Positions 26,280-35,706 of a stretch of 49,455 nt of DNA are shown here, one piece after another (within the stretch, counting starts at the first letter, position 1; every line of letters starts with the position of its first letter). The stretch covers positions 1 through 49,455 of the forward strand of contig NZ_JAKSYG010000137.1 of NCBI RefSeq assembly GCF_022829725.1, written 5' to 3'. Made by a program: the position numbers and the translations under genes. The notes below the pieces were generated by a model. The model was not told the DNA's origin, did no database searches, and saw nothing but the letters and a program-made list of their open reading frames with translations. The DNA is from Methylobacterium sp. E-005. GTDB taxonomy: Bacteria; Pseudomonadota; Alphaproteobacteria; Rhizobiales; Beijerinckiaceae.

Positions 26280-27137
26280 TCAGGCGGCCGCCGGAACCCG
26301 GCCCTCGCGCTGGATCACCTCCGAGGCGAGGCGCAGATAGGCCTGACTGCCGGCGCATTTCAGGTCGTACAGCAGGGCCGGCTTGCCGTGCGAGGGCGCC
26401 TCCGAGATCCGCACGTTGCGCGGGATCACGGTCTCGTAGACCTTGTCGCCCATGAAGCCGCGCACATCCGCCACAACCTGGGCCGAGAGGTTGTTGCGCG
26501 GATCGTACATCGTCAGCACGATGCCCTGGATCGTCAATTTCGGGTTGAGGGCGCCGCGCACCTGCTCGACGGTCCGCAGCAGCTGGCTGAGGCCCTCCAG
26601 GGCGAAGAACTCGCATTGCAGCGGCACCAGCACGGCATCGGCCGCCGCCAGGGCGTTGATGGTCAGCAGGTTCAGCGAGGGCGGGCAGTCGATCAGCACG
26701 TAGCTGATCCGGCTCAGGCTCGGCGCCTGAGTCAGGCTCTTCAGCGTGCCGCGCAAGCGATGCGCCCGGTCGGGCAGGGTGGCGAGCTCCAGCTCCAGCC
26801 CGAGGAGATCCATGGTGGAGGGCGCGATCGACAGCCGCGGCACCGCCGTGGGGATCACCGCCTGGGCCAGCGAGGCTTCGCCCGCCATGACCTCGTAGGT
26901 CGAGACCCGGCGGTTCGCCCGATCGATGCCCAGGCCCGTCGAGGCGTTGCCCTGGGGATCGAGGTCGATCACCAGCACATCCTCGCCGATGGCCGCGAGC
27001 GCGGTGCCGAGATTGATCGCCGTCGTGGTCTTGCCGACGCCGCCCTTCTGGTTGGCAAGGGCGAGGACACGCACGGGGCGACGCACGGCAGACTCCATGG
27101 ACCGGTCGGCGGGCTCGCCGAGGATGGCTTCGCTCAT
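26280..27137 (-). CDS. parA: Chromosome-partitioning ATPase ParA (Soj type)
   Basis: Walker-type ATPase that drives origin segregation with ParB-parS. The 285-residue product has the deviant Walker A motif NQKGGVGKTTTA at 30-40, Walker B region YVLIDCPPSLNLL, DLDPQGNASTGLGI and NVRISEAPSHGKPALLYD. A short non-conserved N-terminal extension of about 20 residues precedes VRVLALANQ. Its start overlaps the rsmG stop by four bases, so translation is coupled. Confidence 0.96.
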   Translation of the reverse strand: MSEAILGEPADRSMESAVRRPVRVLALANQKGGVGKTTTAINLGTALAAIGEDVLVIDLDPQGNASTGLGIDRANRRVSTYEVMAGEASLAQAVIPTAVPRLSIAPSTMDLLGLELELATLPDRAHRLRGTLKSLTQAPSLSRISYVLIDCPPSLNLLTINALAAADAVLVPLQCEFFALEGLSQLLRTVEQVRGALNPKLTIQGIVLTMYDPRNNLSAQVVADVRGFMGDKVYETVIPRNVRISEAPSHGKPALLYDLKCAGSQAYLRLASEVIQREGRVPAAA

Positions 27138-27772
27138 CGGTGACTCGGGGCGGCGAGGGCGGTGACGCGCACGATTCGGGCTTCGGAATCGGTCCGGCTC
27201 GGCACGAGGTCGTTAACGACTGTCCACTGCGCGGCCGCCTGGGTCAATTCAGCATGCGCATCCCGGCCCTTCGGAAACAGTCCGGTGGTGCCCGTTTTCA
27301 ACAATGGCTCGGTCCAGGCAAGGAGTTGAGAGAGGGGGGCAAGCGCCCGGGCACAGACGATCTCGGCGGTTCCGACGTATTCGCCGATCACTGCCTCGAT
27401 CCGCGCATTGCGGATCCGGGCCGGCGCCCCGGTGAGCCGGGCGGTCTCGGTGAGGAAGGCGCATTTGCGTGCGTTGCTCTCGACGAGATCGACCCGGATG
27501 CCCCGCTCCAGCCCCGCAATGGCGAGGATCAGGCCGGGGATGCCGGCGCCGGAGCCGAGATCCAGCCAAGTTTTTGCCTGCGGAGCGAGGTCAAGCAGCT
27601 GGAGCGCATCGTCGATGTGCCGGCTCCAGACCTCCGCCAAAGTAGCCGGGCCGACAAGGTTCTTGATCGGCTGCCAACGGCGGAGCTGGGCGACATAGAG
27701 GTCCAGACGCTCGGCTGTTTCACGTGAAACACCGGAGGCGGCGAGGATGCGGGCGCGGTCCCGGTCGATCAT
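27134..27772 (-). CDS. rsmG: 16S rRNA (guanine-527-N7) methyltransferase RsmG (GidB)
   Basis: Methylates G527 of 16S rRNA with SAM; loss gives low-level streptomycin resistance in other bacteria. The 212-residue product has the SAM loop [11 protein letters not shown] at 71-81, [18 protein letters not shown] motif II ([16 protein letters not shown]) and [12 protein letters not shown]. Codons 14-20 (GVSRETA) are written by a perfect parS site, a frequent arrangement in alphaproteobacteria. It overlaps mnmG upstream and parA downstream by four bases each. Confidence 0.95.
   Translation of the reverse strand: MIDRDRARILAASGVSRETAERLDLYVAQLRRWQPIKNLVGPATLAEVWSRHIDDALQLLDLAPQAKTWLDLGSGAGIPGLILAIAGLERGIRVDLVESNARKCAFLTETARLTGAPARIRNARIEAVIGEYVGTAEIVCARALAPLSQLLAWTEPLLKTGTTGLFPKGRDAHAELTQAAAQWTVVNDLVPSRTDSEARIVRVTALAAPSHR
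27716..27731. promoter_or_regulatory. Perfect parS site inside rsmG
   Basis: TGTTTCACGTGAAACA is a 16-base perfect palindrome fitting the parS consensus TGTTNCACGTGNAACA. It is 1.5 kb upstream of the parB start and lies within the rsmG N-terminal codons. It should be a ParB loading site. Confidence 0.95.
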
Positions 27773-29661
27773 GCCGACGGGTGAACCAGGGCTGCCCGCT
27801 CGCCCCGTCGGGCATGGGCGGCCAGCAGTGTCAGGGCCGCGGGTGTCACACCCTCGATGCGAGCCGCCTGCCCCAGGGTCCCGGGCCGGACAGTCTCGAG
27901 CTTGGTACGCATTTCGTTGGAGAGCCCGCTGATCGCCGCGTAGTCCAGGCTCACCGGAAGTCGCACGGCTTCGTCCCGGCGGAAGGCCGCGATATCGGCG
28001 TTCTGCCGGTCGAGATAGACCGCGTAGGTCGCATCGGTCTTCAGACGGTCGGCGACCTGAGCCGGCACGGCGGCGAGGTCCGGCCAGATCGCCGCCACGT
28101 CACGCCATTCGATCTCAGGGTATGCGAGCAGCTGGAAGGCGGTCCGCCGGATGCCGTCACGGTTCAGGCTGATCCCATGGCGGGCGGCCTGGCTCGGCGT
28201 CAGCGCGAGCGTGTCCAGCCGCGTGCGGGCCGCATCGAGCACCTGCTGGGACGCCGCGAAATGGCTGGCTCGCGCCGCGCCGACACAGCCCAGATCGATG
28301 CCCCGCGGGGTCAGCCGCGCATCGGCATTGTCGACCCGCAGGGACAGACGGTACTCCGACCGTGAGGTGAACATCCGGTAGGGCTCGCTGACCCCGTGGG
28401 TCACGAGGTCGTCGATCATCACGCCGAGATAGGATTCGGCCCGGTCGAAGGTCGCGGCCTGAACGCCGCCCGCCCGGCGCGCGGCGTTCAGGCCGGCCAC
28501 CAGCCCCTGGCCGGCCGCCTCCTCGTAGCCGGTGGTGCCGTTGATCTGCCCGGCCAGGAACAGGCCGGGACAGCTTTTCACCTGAAGGCCGGTGTCGAGC
28601 TCCCGGGGATCGACGTAATCGTACTCGATGGCGTAGCCCGGCCGCAGGATCTCGACCCGCTCCAGCCCCGGGATCAGCCGCACAAGGTCGTGCTGCACCG
28701 CCTCGGGCAGGGCCGTGGAGATGCCATTCGGGTAGATGGTCGGATCGTCGAGCCCCTCGGGCTCCAGAAAGATCTGGTGGCCCTCCCGGTCGCCGAAACG
28801 CACCACCTTGTCCTCGATCGACGGGCAATAGCGAGGGCCCCGGCTGGCGATGCCGCCGGAATACATTGGCGAGCGGTGCAGGTTGGCGCGGATCAGGTCG
28901 TGGACCGCCTGGGTCGTCCGGGTGATGCCGCAGCGGATCTGCGGATTGATGATGCGCTCCGTCAGCGTCGAGAACGGCACTGGATCGGCATCGGCGTCCT
29001 GCATCTCCAGGCCGGACCAGTCGATGGTCCGGCCGTCGAGGCGTGGGGGCGTTCCGGTCTTCAGGCGTCCGAGGCGCAGGCCCAGGCGGTCGAGGGTTTG
29101 GGCCAACCCGATTGCGGGGGCCTCGCCGACCCGGCCGGCCGGGATCTGGCGCTCGCCGATATGAATCAGGCCACGCAGGAAGGTACCGGTGGTCAACACC
29201 ACGGCGCCGCAGGCGAGGCGGCGCCCATCCGCCAGGACGAGGCCTTGGATCCGGCCCTCCGCGTCGAGAACCAGATCTTCGCAACCGCCCGCCACCACGG
29301 TGAGGCCCGGCGTGGCGGCGATGGCCGCCTGCATGGCGGCGGCGTAGAGCTTCCGGTCGGCCTGGGTCCGAGGCCCGCGCACGGCCGGCCCCTTCCGGCG
29401 GTTGAGCAGGCGGAACTGGATGCCGGCCGCATCGGCGACCCGGCCCATCAGCCCGTCCAGGGCATCGACCTCGCGCACGAGGTGGCCCTTGCCGAGTCCG
29501 CCGATGGCGGGGTTGCACGACATCGCGCCGATCGTGGCCGGATCGTGCGTGACCAGGGCGGTGCGCGCGCCGCAACGCGCCGCGGCGGCGGCCGCCTCGA
29601 CGCCGGCATGGCCGCCGCCGACGACCGCGACGTCGAACCGGTCGGGGGAGGGGAGGGACAT
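27769..29661 (-). CDS. mnmG: tRNA uridine-5-carboxymethylaminomethyl modification enzyme MnmG (GidA)
   Basis: FAD enzyme that, with MnmE, installs cmnm5U at the tRNA wobble position. The 630-residue product has the Rossmann FAD motif [14 protein letters not shown] at 12-24, [19 protein letters not shown], the [14 protein letters not shown] segment, and the second signature [17 protein letters not shown]. Length and C-terminal helical domain are normal. It heads the mnmG-rsmG-parA-parB operon. Its partner mnmE is at 37644, about 8 kb away on the other strand. Confidence 0.97.
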   Translation of the reverse strand: MSLPSPDRFDVAVVGGGHAGVEAAAAAARCGARTALVTHDPATIGAMSCNPAIGGLGKGHLVREVDALDGLMGRVADAAGIQFRLLNRRKGPAVRGPRTQADRKLYAAAMQAAIAATPGLTVVAGGCEDLVLDAEGRIQGLVLADGRRLACGAVVLTTGTFLRGLIHIGERQIPAGRVGEAPAIGLAQTLDRLGLRLGRLKTGTPPRLDGRTIDWSGLEMQDADADPVPFSTLTERIINPQIRCGITRTTQAVHDLIRANLHRSPMYSGGIASRGPRYCPSIEDKVVRFGDREGHQIFLEPEGLDDPTIYPNGISTALPEAVQHDLVRLIPGLERVEILRPGYAIEYDYVDPRELDTGLQVKSCPGLFLAGQINGTTGYEEAAGQGLVAGLNAARRAGGVQAATFDRAESYLGVMIDDLVTHGVSEPYRMFTSRSEYRLSLRVDNADARLTPRGIDLGCVGAARASHFAASQQVLDAARTRLDTLALTPSQAARHGISLNRDGIRRTAFQLLAYPEIEWRDVAAIWPDLAAVPAQVADRLKTDATYAVYLDRQNADIAAFRRDEAVRLPVSLDYAAISGLSNEMRTKLETVRPGTLGQAARIEGVTPAALTLLAAHARRGERAALVHPSA

Positions 29662-30051
29662 CGGGTCTCGAACAGGATCTGCGGGATTGTCGCCGGGTCG
29701 GATCCCTGAGGGATGATGCAGGCCGGGCGCGTTGCCCGCCGGTCTAAAGGCGGCCGGGCGGGGTGGTCAACGGGGCGCCCCGGTGCGAAGCCTTGCGGCT
29801 CAGTCGCTGAGCGGGCCGAGCCGAACGCTGAATATAGTATTTTTTGCGCGCCTGGATCGCGAGATGTGCAGACGGCGCTGCTTTACTATTCAACAGATGA
29901 AAAAGACCTGATGAATGCCGCTTGCCAGCTCATTCAACGCGTGCAAACCTGTTCCGTCCCCGATTCCTGGCCGAACGCCGGTGTCCGGCAGGCACCCGGG
30001 AGACCTCGCTTCGCAGCGTCGCCCCGGCGACGCGCGGTGGGGGAGACACCA
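29662..30051. other. Intergenic region upstream of mnmG and a small gene
   Basis: This 390-base gap between divergent genes should hold the promoter for the mnmG-parAB operon. An AT-rich patch at about 29830-29845 (GAATATAGTATTTTTTG) and another at 29880-29915 stand out from GC-rich surroundings and are plausible promoters, the second for the plus-strand gene at 30052. I see no parS, DnaA box or tRNA here. Confidence 0.5.
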
Positions 30052-30201
30052 ATGTCCTCGCTCACGATCGGCCTCGGCGCCGCCTGCTGCGCGGCCGGCG
30101 CGGCCGCCCATTTCCTCGACACCACCCATCGCAAGGAGGGCCTGTTCGGCCTCGCGGCCTTCGCCCTGCTGTTGACCGGTATGTACCTGACCCGCTCGTA
30201 A
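30052..30201 (+). CDS. Small two-helix membrane protein, 49 residues
   Basis: A short gene with a good ribosome site (GGGGGAGA ahead of ATG 30052). The product has two hydrophobic stretches: residues 4-21 (LTIGLGAACCAAGAAAHF) and 30-46 (LFGLAAFALLLTGMYL), with a charged loop DTTHRKEG between them. No family is recognised. It is followed by repeat copy C and the convergent copper-chaperone-like gene. Confidence 0.6.
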   Translation: MSSLTIGLGAACCAAGAAAHFLDTTHRKEGLFGLAAFALLLTGMYLTRS

Positions 30202-30225
30202 CGGCTGTTCGCCCGGAGGCGGCTT

Positions 30226-30272
30226 CCAGGGCTCTGCCCTGGACTTGCGAAAGGTCTCGACCTTTCGAAACC
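30226..30272. repeat. Dispersed palindromic repeat family 1, copy C (partial)
   Basis: Two hairpins, CCAGGGCTCTGCCCTGG at 30226-30242 and CGAAAGGTCTCGACCTTTCG at 30248-30267, lie between convergent genes. They match the first half of copies D and E. Confidence 0.8.
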
Positions 30273-30277
30273 TAGCC

Positions 30278-30499
30278 TCAGCCCGTCATTGCGGTGGCCG
30301 TGTAGCCCGCCTTGGTGAGCGCCTCGGCGATCGACAGTGCCTGCGCGTCGGTGCGGATCGCCACCCGTTCCGCCGCCCGGTCGACCTGAACCTCGGCCGC
30401 CGGGTCGAGGCGCTTCACCGTGCGGGTCACGGCGGCGGCGCAGCCATCGCAGGTCATGCCTTCGACCCGCATCAGCAGATCGGCGCGCGTCGCATCCAT
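30278..30499 (-). CDS. Heavy-metal-associated domain protein, CopZ-like
   Basis: Small cytosolic metal chaperone of 73 residues. The metal-binding site is MTCDGC (Cys about 17 and 20) in RVEGMTCDGCAAAVTRTVKRL, followed by the beta-alpha-beta pattern AEVQVDRAAERVAIRTDAQAL and the C-terminal AGYTATAM. GGAGG is well placed upstream of ATG 30499. No copper ATPase is adjacent, so the partner is unknown. Longer frames upstream on this strand are not supported. Confidence 0.88.
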   Translation of the reverse strand: MDATRADLLMRVEGMTCDGCAAAVTRTVKRLDPAAEVQVDRAAERVAIRTDAQALSIAEALTKAGYTATAMTG

Positions 30500-30563
30500 G
30501 TGAGCCTCCGTGAACGGGATCACCGGTATGTCGGGGCCCGGTGCGGTTCGCGCAAGCGCGGGC

Positions 30564-31436
30564 TCAGAACAGCGCCGGCATCTGGAACGCGTAGTCGATC
30601 CGCAGGCCGAACTGGTACTGGTTGGGGTTGCCGAAGGGGCGGCGCACCAGCGGGCTGGCACCGGAGGCGCCCAGGATGCGGGTGTAGCCGGCATAGGCCG
30701 TATAGGCCCAGGTCTCGTTCTGCGTGTAGGTGATGCCGCCAAGCACGCCCGCGGAGTAGAAGCTCGCCGGATCGTACGGGGTGACGCGGCCGTTGAGCGC
30801 GGCCTCGATCGGCGACACGCCGAAATACTTCCGGGCATAGCTGCCATCGCCGATGTTGAAGCGCGGCCCGATCGAGAACAGGAACTTCTCCACCGGGATC
30901 AGGTAATCGGCCGCCACCGAGCCGACCGTGCCGTGATGCCCGTAGACCCCCTGCCGGGCCTCCACCCGGGTGCGGATGAAGGAGACGGGGTAGAACTCCG
31001 CGAACACGCCGGGCTCCACGGCGAAGCGCGCGTCGCGAAAGCCGAACAGGTGGCGCCGGTCGTCGCCGTAGTAGCGCCCGGGCACGAACCGCGCGGTCGG
31101 GCCGATCCGGAAGGTCCCGTTGTCGAACAGCGCGAAGCTGAAGCCGTCATCCGGCGTCGAGAAGCGGCGCGGCTCGCCCACCTTCCGGATGTCGATCGAG
31201 GGATAGAACACCGCCGCGTAGTCGCTGGCGCCGGGGTAACGTGGGATCGCCTGGATCGAGCCGCTCAGCGTCACGATCCATGTGTTGGGATCGACCATGG
31301 TGAAGGTCGGCGCCTGCCGCGGAAGATCAGCGGTGAGATCGGCCGCACGGGGCGCGGTCGTCCCACAGACGGCCAGCAGCGCGCCGGCGCCGAGAACGGT
31401 GCAAAGTCGGGGATTACGCGGAGGTACGGAGCTCAT
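30564..31436 (-). CDS. MipA/OmpV-family outer-membrane protein
   Basis: The 290-residue product has a signal peptide (to about ...TTAPRAA) and an amphipathic beta-barrel layout. Family features include WIVTLSGSIQAIPRYPGASDY near the N-terminus, FRIGPTARFVPGRYY, a periodic aromatic pattern through IRTRVEARQGVYGHHG and SIGPRFNIGDGSYARKYFGV, and a C-terminal aromatic residue. MipA scaffolds murein enzymes in E. coli; OmpV-like porins have other roles, so function is open. ATG 31436 is used; GTG 31442 two codons earlier is also possible. Confidence 0.85.
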   Translation of the reverse strand: MSSVPPRNPRLCTVLGAGALLAVCGTTAPRAADLTADLPRQAPTFTMVDPNTWIVTLSGSIQAIPRYPGASDYAAVFYPSIDIRKVGEPRRFSTPDDGFSFALFDNGTFRIGPTARFVPGRYYGDDRRHLFGFRDARFAVEPGVFAEFYPVSFIRTRVEARQGVYGHHGTVGSVAADYLIPVEKFLFSIGPRFNIGDGSYARKYFGVSPIEAALNGRVTPYDPASFYSAGVLGGITYTQNETWAYTAYAGYTRILGASGASPLVRRPFGNPNQYQFGLRIDYAFQMPALF

Positions 31437-31722
31437 GGCCACGCTTTATGGCGCCTTTTGCTGACCCATGCATTTGCAACGCGCACAACCCATCCCGGAT
31501 CGCCACGCAATCAGGCGCGCCGTGATGATTCCGCAACGTTCCAGCGGGCGTGGGCGTCACACCGCCCAGAATTAACAGGCGGCCGATCGATAGGCCCCGG
31601 CGCACGGCCTTGCCGCGCCGGTTCCTCCGGGCCATTGATCGAAGGATTCGATTCGCGCCCGGCGGGGCTTCGCGCGGGATCTTCCCGGCGACCGGCGCGC
31701 GAGTCCGGCAGGTGTTCAGACG
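31437..31722. other. Divergent intergenic region, 286 bases
   Basis: Between the MipA/OmpV-like gene and the EAL-domain gene. Both promoters should lie here. I see no clear repeat, terminator or small gene, only modest AT-rich spots near 31440-31470 and 31560-31580. Confidence 0.45.
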
Positions 31723-33195
31723 ATGGTCCCGGTCCTCGGCCGGTACGCGGGGCTGTTGACGGTCGCCCTCATCGGGCTCGTCGTGTTCGGGCCGCTCGCC
31801 GTGTTCCTGCCGCTCTGGAGTTCCCTGACGCTCGGCGCCGTGGCGGCCGCGGCGTCCGGCCTCGCCCTCGCCCGCATCAAGACCCTGACGGAGCGTTGCG
31901 AGAAGCTGTCGGGCGAGGTCGATCTCCTGTCCCGGCGCCTGCTGAAGGTCGAGACCACGGGTGCCAAGCCGACCCCCGGCTCCGGCGAGGCGGCGCTCCG
32001 CGCCCAGATCGAGGAACTGACGGTCGAGTTCGGCCTCCTCTCGGGCATCGTGCGCGATCTCACGACGGTGGTGAGCACGCAGGATACCGAGATCGCGAGC
32101 TTCAAGGCCCGGCCCGAGCCCGCGCCTCCGCCCCGGACCGCGGCTGCGCCCATCCCCGCCGTGGTTCCGCCGCCGCCCGCGGCCGTCGCGCGGCAGCCCG
32201 CGGCCTTCCAGCCGCCTGACGTTCAGCCTCCCGCCCCGGCGCCGCCTGTGTTCGAACCACCGGTCCCGGCACGGCCGATTCCGCCACGTCCGGTCCCCCC
32301 AGGGCCGATCCAGACCCGGCCGATCCAGACCCGGCCGATCCCGCCCCGGCCGGCGCGGGATCCCGCAAGCGAGGCCGAGATCATCCGGGCCTTCGAGGAG
32401 GACGGGCTGGAGATCCACCTGCAGCCGGTGGTCAGCCTGCCCCAGCGCAAGGTCGTGGCCTACGAGGCGCTGGCGCGGTTGCGGATCGGCGATCTCGGTC
32501 CCGCGGCCCCGGCCGAGCCGGAGGCGTTCCTGCCGGTGCTGGAGCGCTATGGCCGCACCACCGAGCTGGACCGCCGCATGCTGCAGCGGGCCTCCCTGGT
32601 GGTACGGCACCTCGCGCGCCGCGGCAGCGACACCCTGCTGACCTACAGCCTCTCGCCGCTCTCGCTGTTCGAGCCCGGCCTGCTGCGCGAGCTCGGCCGC
32701 ACGGTGGCGGAGGATCCATCCCTGGCCGGTCTGGTGATTGCCCTGCCGCAGGCGAGTTGGCGGGGCCTCGATGCCGGTCAGCGCGGCCTGCTGATGCCGT
32801 TGCGTGGGCGGATCGGCTTCAGCCTCGACCGGCCGGACGACCTGCGCTTCGACGCGGTGGAACTCGCCGCCCTCGGCATCGGTCAGGTCCGCGTGCCGGC
32901 CGCGATGCTGCTGCGGCCTCAGGCAGGGGGCAGCCTGTCGGATATCGCGGTCGAGGATACGGGCCCGGCCCTGGCGCGGGCCGGGATCCGCCTCGTCGCC
33001 ACGGGTGTCGGCGACGAGGCCGACATCCCCGACCTGATCGACCTCGACGTGCCGTTCGCGCAGGGCGTGGTCTTCGCGGCGCCGCGTCCGGTGCGGGCCG
33101 AGGTCCTGACCGCGCCCCCCGAGACCCCGGCGCCCCCCACGGAGCCGGCCCCCGAGCGGCGGCCCTTCCGCTCGGTCCTGCGCCGGGCCGTCTGA
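31723..33195 (+). CDS. Membrane-anchored degenerate EAL-domain protein, TipF-like layout
   Basis: The 490-residue product has two N-terminal membrane helices (about 8-50), a coiled coil (about 50-130), a long Pro-rich linker (about 130-210) and a C-terminal EAL domain. This matches the order in Caulobacter TipF, a c-di-GMP-binding flagellar factor. The E-A-L signature survives as YEALARLR near 247, but later catalytic positions are lost: the N-x-S strand reads YSLSP, the DDFG-type loop reads DRPDD, and the final E-G-V-E segment reads TGVGDE. It is probably a c-di-GMP receptor or structural protein and not an active phosphodiesterase. No flagellar genes are nearby. Confidence 0.8.
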   Translation: MVPVLGRYAGLLTVALIGLVVFGPLAVFLPLWSSLTLGAVAAAASGLALARIKTLTERCEKLSGEVDLLSRRLLKVETTGAKPTPGSGEAALRAQIEELTVEFGLLSGIVRDLTTVVSTQDTEIASFKARPEPAPPPRTAAAPIPAVVPPPPAAVARQPAAFQPPDVQPPAPAPPVFEPPVPARPIPPRPVPPGPIQTRPIQTRPIPPRPARDPASEAEIIRAFEEDGLEIHLQPVVSLPQRKVVAYEALARLRIGDLGPAAPAEPEAFLPVLERYGRTTELDRRMLQRASLVVRHLARRGSDTLLTYSLSPLSLFEPGLLRELGRTVAEDPSLAGLVIALPQASWRGLDAGQRGLLMPLRGRIGFSLDRPDDLRFDAVELAALGIGQVRVPAAMLLRPQAGGSLSDIAVEDTGPALARAGIRLVATGVGDEADIPDLIDLDVPFAQGVVFAAPRPVRAEVLTAPPETPAPPTEPAPERRPFRSVLRRAV

Positions 33196-33212
33196 GAATC
33201 TGCGCCTGTCCC

Positions 33213-33320
33213 AGTTTCGAAAGGGCGAGCCCTTGCGCGGGTCCAGGGCGGAGCCCGGGGCGCGCTGTCAGGGGCTCCGCCCCCGAACCCCGCCAAAGGG
33301 CGAGCCCTTTGGGAACCCGA
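33213..33320. repeat. Dispersed palindromic repeat family 1, copy D
   Basis: Between convergent EAL and porin genes. Modules in order: TTTCGAAAGGGCGAGCCCTTG, GGGTCCAGGGCGGAGCCC, TCAGGGGCTCCGCCCCCGAA, CGCCAAAGGGCGAGCCCTTT, GGGAACCC. It closely parallels copies B and E. Confidence 0.85.
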
Positions 33321-33322
33321 CC

Positions 33323-34606
33323 TTACCAATAGATCTGCAGGCGCCCGACGACCGTGTCGACCGAGAACGGCGCGCGCCCGACCGTGTCGGCCTGGGCCTC
33401 GCCCGGCCGCACGCGGCCGTGAATGTAGTTGGCGATCAGGCGGAGGTTCGGCTCGGGATACCAGCTCAGGCCGAGGGTCACGTCCCGCTCGAGGCCGCCG
33501 CTGAAACCCCGGGCGTTGAGGTCGATGGCGCTGTAGCGCGCCGCCAGCTCGAACACGCCGATCCCGCCCCGGGAGACCCGCTGGCCCTCCGGCACGGTGA
33601 CGCCCTTGAAGGTCGCGTAGGTGGTGCCGCCTTTGGGCGTGAGCGCATAGCCGCGCCCCTCCCCATTCAAGACCCAGCCGGCCTCCACGTAGCCGCCCTG
33701 GAAGCCGAGACCCGAGGCGGGCCCACCGGGGCCACCGAAACGCTCGATCTCCGCGCGGATGTACTCGGCCTGCACCAGGACCGGACCGTTGCGGTAGGCG
33801 AACTCGGCGCCGATCCGCGACACGCTCGCCGCATCCGGAAGGTCTCCGGTATCCACGAAGGAGCGGGTGAACAGGGCCGCCTCCGGGGTGGTGGAGACGC
33901 TGAAATCGCCATCCCCCCGGGAGCGGCGGCGATAGATCCCGGCGAGCCCGACATGCAGGGTCTCGCGCTCCTCCAGGATCGGGGCCCAGGTGGCCCGCCC
34001 CGCGGCCGCCACCCCGTCCCCCGCGATGCCGTTGCTGGCCGCGTTGCCGAACACCCCGGCCACCGCGGTCCAGGCTTGGCCATGATGGCCGATGGCGAAG
34101 CCGAACCGGCGGTCCGGCACGAAGGCGTTGGCCAGGGAGCGCTCGACGAACAGCGTGTCGTTGTTGCTCTGCAGCCATTCGAGGCTCAGCGGCACCTTCA
34201 TGTTGCCGAGCGTCACGATCGTGTCGGGCAGCCCCTTCCAGGCCACGAAGGCGTCGTTGATTGGCAGCACCGGGTCGCTGAAATCGTACTGGAAGGCGAT
34301 CACCCAATCCCGGCCGATCGTGAGCGTCGGCTCGATCCAGGAACGGCGCACCGCGAAGGTGTCGGGAAAGGCTTCCGGCCCCTCGGGCCGGCTGAAGCGC
34401 GCGCCACCGGCATCGAGATGGAGCCGGCCACCGATCTCCAGGGTGACGTCCGACGCGGGAAAGGTGAGGCTGAGGCCCTTCTCGTCGTAGCGCAGGCGCT
34501 CGCCATAGGGCCCCGCCATGCCCTCGATCGCATCACCGGCGCGGGCTGGGGCCGCGCAGGCGAGGGTGGCGGCCAGGAAGGTCGGGGCCGGGCGAACTCT
34601 TATCAC
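33323..34606 (-). CDS. Phosphate-selective porin, OprO/OprP family
   Basis: Outer-membrane porin of 427 residues with a GTG start, signal peptide (to about ...APARA) and 16-strand barrel features: VTLEIGGRLHLDAGGARF, FAVRRSWIEPTLTIGRDWVIAFQYDF, DAFVAWKGLPDTIVTLGNMKVPLSLEWL and SNNDTLFVERSL, all characteristic of this family. It ends in a C-terminal LQIYW with terminal Trp. OprP of Pseudomonas takes up phosphate; other members prefer polyphosphate or other anions. It converges with the EAL gene across repeat copy D. The window also has a PiT transporter and two phosphatases. Confidence 0.87.
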   Translation of the reverse strand: MIRVRPAPTFLAATLACAAPARAGDAIEGMAGPYGERLRYDEKGLSLTFPASDVTLEIGGRLHLDAGGARFSRPEGPEAFPDTFAVRRSWIEPTLTIGRDWVIAFQYDFSDPVLPINDAFVAWKGLPDTIVTLGNMKVPLSLEWLQSNNDTLFVERSLANAFVPDRRFGFAIGHHGQAWTAVAGVFGNAASNGIAGDGVAAAGRATWAPILEERETLHVGLAGIYRRRSRGDGDFSVSTTPEAALFTRSFVDTGDLPDAASVSRIGAEFAYRNGPVLVQAEYIRAEIERFGGPGGPASGLGFQGGYVEAGWVLNGEGRGYALTPKGGTTYATFKGVTVPEGQRVSRGGIGVFELAARYSAIDLNARGFSGGLERDVTLGLSWYPEPNLRLIANYIHGRVRPGEAQADTVGRAPFSVDTVVGRLQIYW

Positions 34607-34799
34607 GCCGCCAGCAAAGAACAGGTCGATGCGGCGCCGCCAATATCATGGGGTTAGGACGGACGGAAAAATTCAGCGGGGTGGCTGAGCAGCCACGGAG
34701 GCAGCGGGGAGCCTGCTTCCGCCGGTTGGGGGCGCGGTCCCCAGGGCCGCGGGCAATCCGCCAGCGGATCGCCGTCGGACCGGAGCGCCAGGGCTGATC

Positions 34800-35648
34800 C
34801 TAAACCGCGAGATTGTCGATGAGCCGCGTCCGGCCCAGGAAGGCCGCCACGAGGACCCGGGCCGGGCCGTCCACCCGTTCGACCGGCGCCAGCGTCCGGG
34901 CGTCGCAGACCGTAAGATACTGCACCCGGAAGCCCGCAGCCTCCAGGGCGGCCCGTCCGGCCGCGATCCGCCCGGCGACGCCGGTGCCGTTGCGAGAGGC
35001 GAGGGCGATCTCGGCCAGCACCCCGTGCAGCTTCGGCGCGATGGCGCGCTCCTCGGGCGACAGGTAGCGGTTGCGCGACGACAGGGCGAGCCCGTCGGGC
35101 TCGCGCAGGGTCGGCACGCCGCGGATCTCGACCCCGATATCGAGGTCGGCCACCGCCTGCTGGATGACGCGGAGCTGCTGGAAATCCTTCTCGCCGAACA
35201 GGGCGACGTCGGGCCGAACCTGATTGAGCAGCTTGGTCACCACCGTGGCGACCCCGGCGAAGTGACCGGGTCGGAACGGCCCGCACAGCCCCTCGGACAG
35301 GCCCACGACCTCGATGCGGCTGGCGAAGCCCGGCGGGTACATGGTCTCGACGGTCGGCGTCCAGGCCGCGTCGGTCCCCACCTCGCCCAGGCGTGCGAGG
35401 TCGACCTCCAGATCGCGCGGATAACGGGAAAAATCCTCGTTGGGGCCGAACTGGGTCGGGTTCACGAAGATGCTGACCACGGCGCGGTCGCCGATCCGCT
35501 GCGCCTCCGCCACCAGGGCAAGGTGTCCCCGGTGCAGTGCGCCCATGGTCGGCACGAGGACGATCCGCTCGCCCGCTTCCCGCCAAGCGGCCATGCAGTG
35601 GCGCAGAGCGGCCGGATCGCTGAAGCGCTGGGGGACCGAATCAGGCAC
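34800..35648 (-). CDS. panC: Pantothenate synthetase
   Basis: Condenses pantoate with beta-alanine using ATP to make pantothenate. The 282-residue product shows the nucleotidylyltransferase HIGH-like motif VPTMGALHRGHLAL (HRGH about 39-42), SIFVNPTQFGPNEDF, FGEKDFQQL, and the KMSKS-like loop LSSRNRYLS. The start is a GTG at 35648; the conserved region begins about 28 residues later, so a later start cannot be excluded. panB is not in the window. Confidence 0.95.
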   Translation of the reverse strand: MPDSVPQRFSDPAALRHCMAAWREAGERIVLVPTMGALHRGHLALVAEAQRIGDRAVVSIFVNPTQFGPNEDFSRYPRDLEVDLARLGEVGTDAAWTPTVETMYPPGFASRIEVVGLSEGLCGPFRPGHFAGVATVVTKLLNQVRPDVALFGEKDFQQLRVIQQAVADLDIGVEIRGVPTLREPDGLALSSRNRYLSPEERAIAPKLHGVLAEIALASRNGTGVAGRIAAGRAALEAAGFRVQYLTVCDARTLAPVERVDGPARVLVAAFLGRTRLIDNLAV

Positions 35649-35706
35649 GGCACGGGCTCCGGAGGGGCGGGACCGCCCGTCTAGAGCATGCGGCCGGGGA
35701 GGGGAA

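Noticed and set aside
29662..30051. Replication origin with DnaA boxes next to mnmG
   Set aside because: No TTATCCACA-type box or AT-rich unwinding element was seen. Origin proximity is inferred only from parAB-parS.
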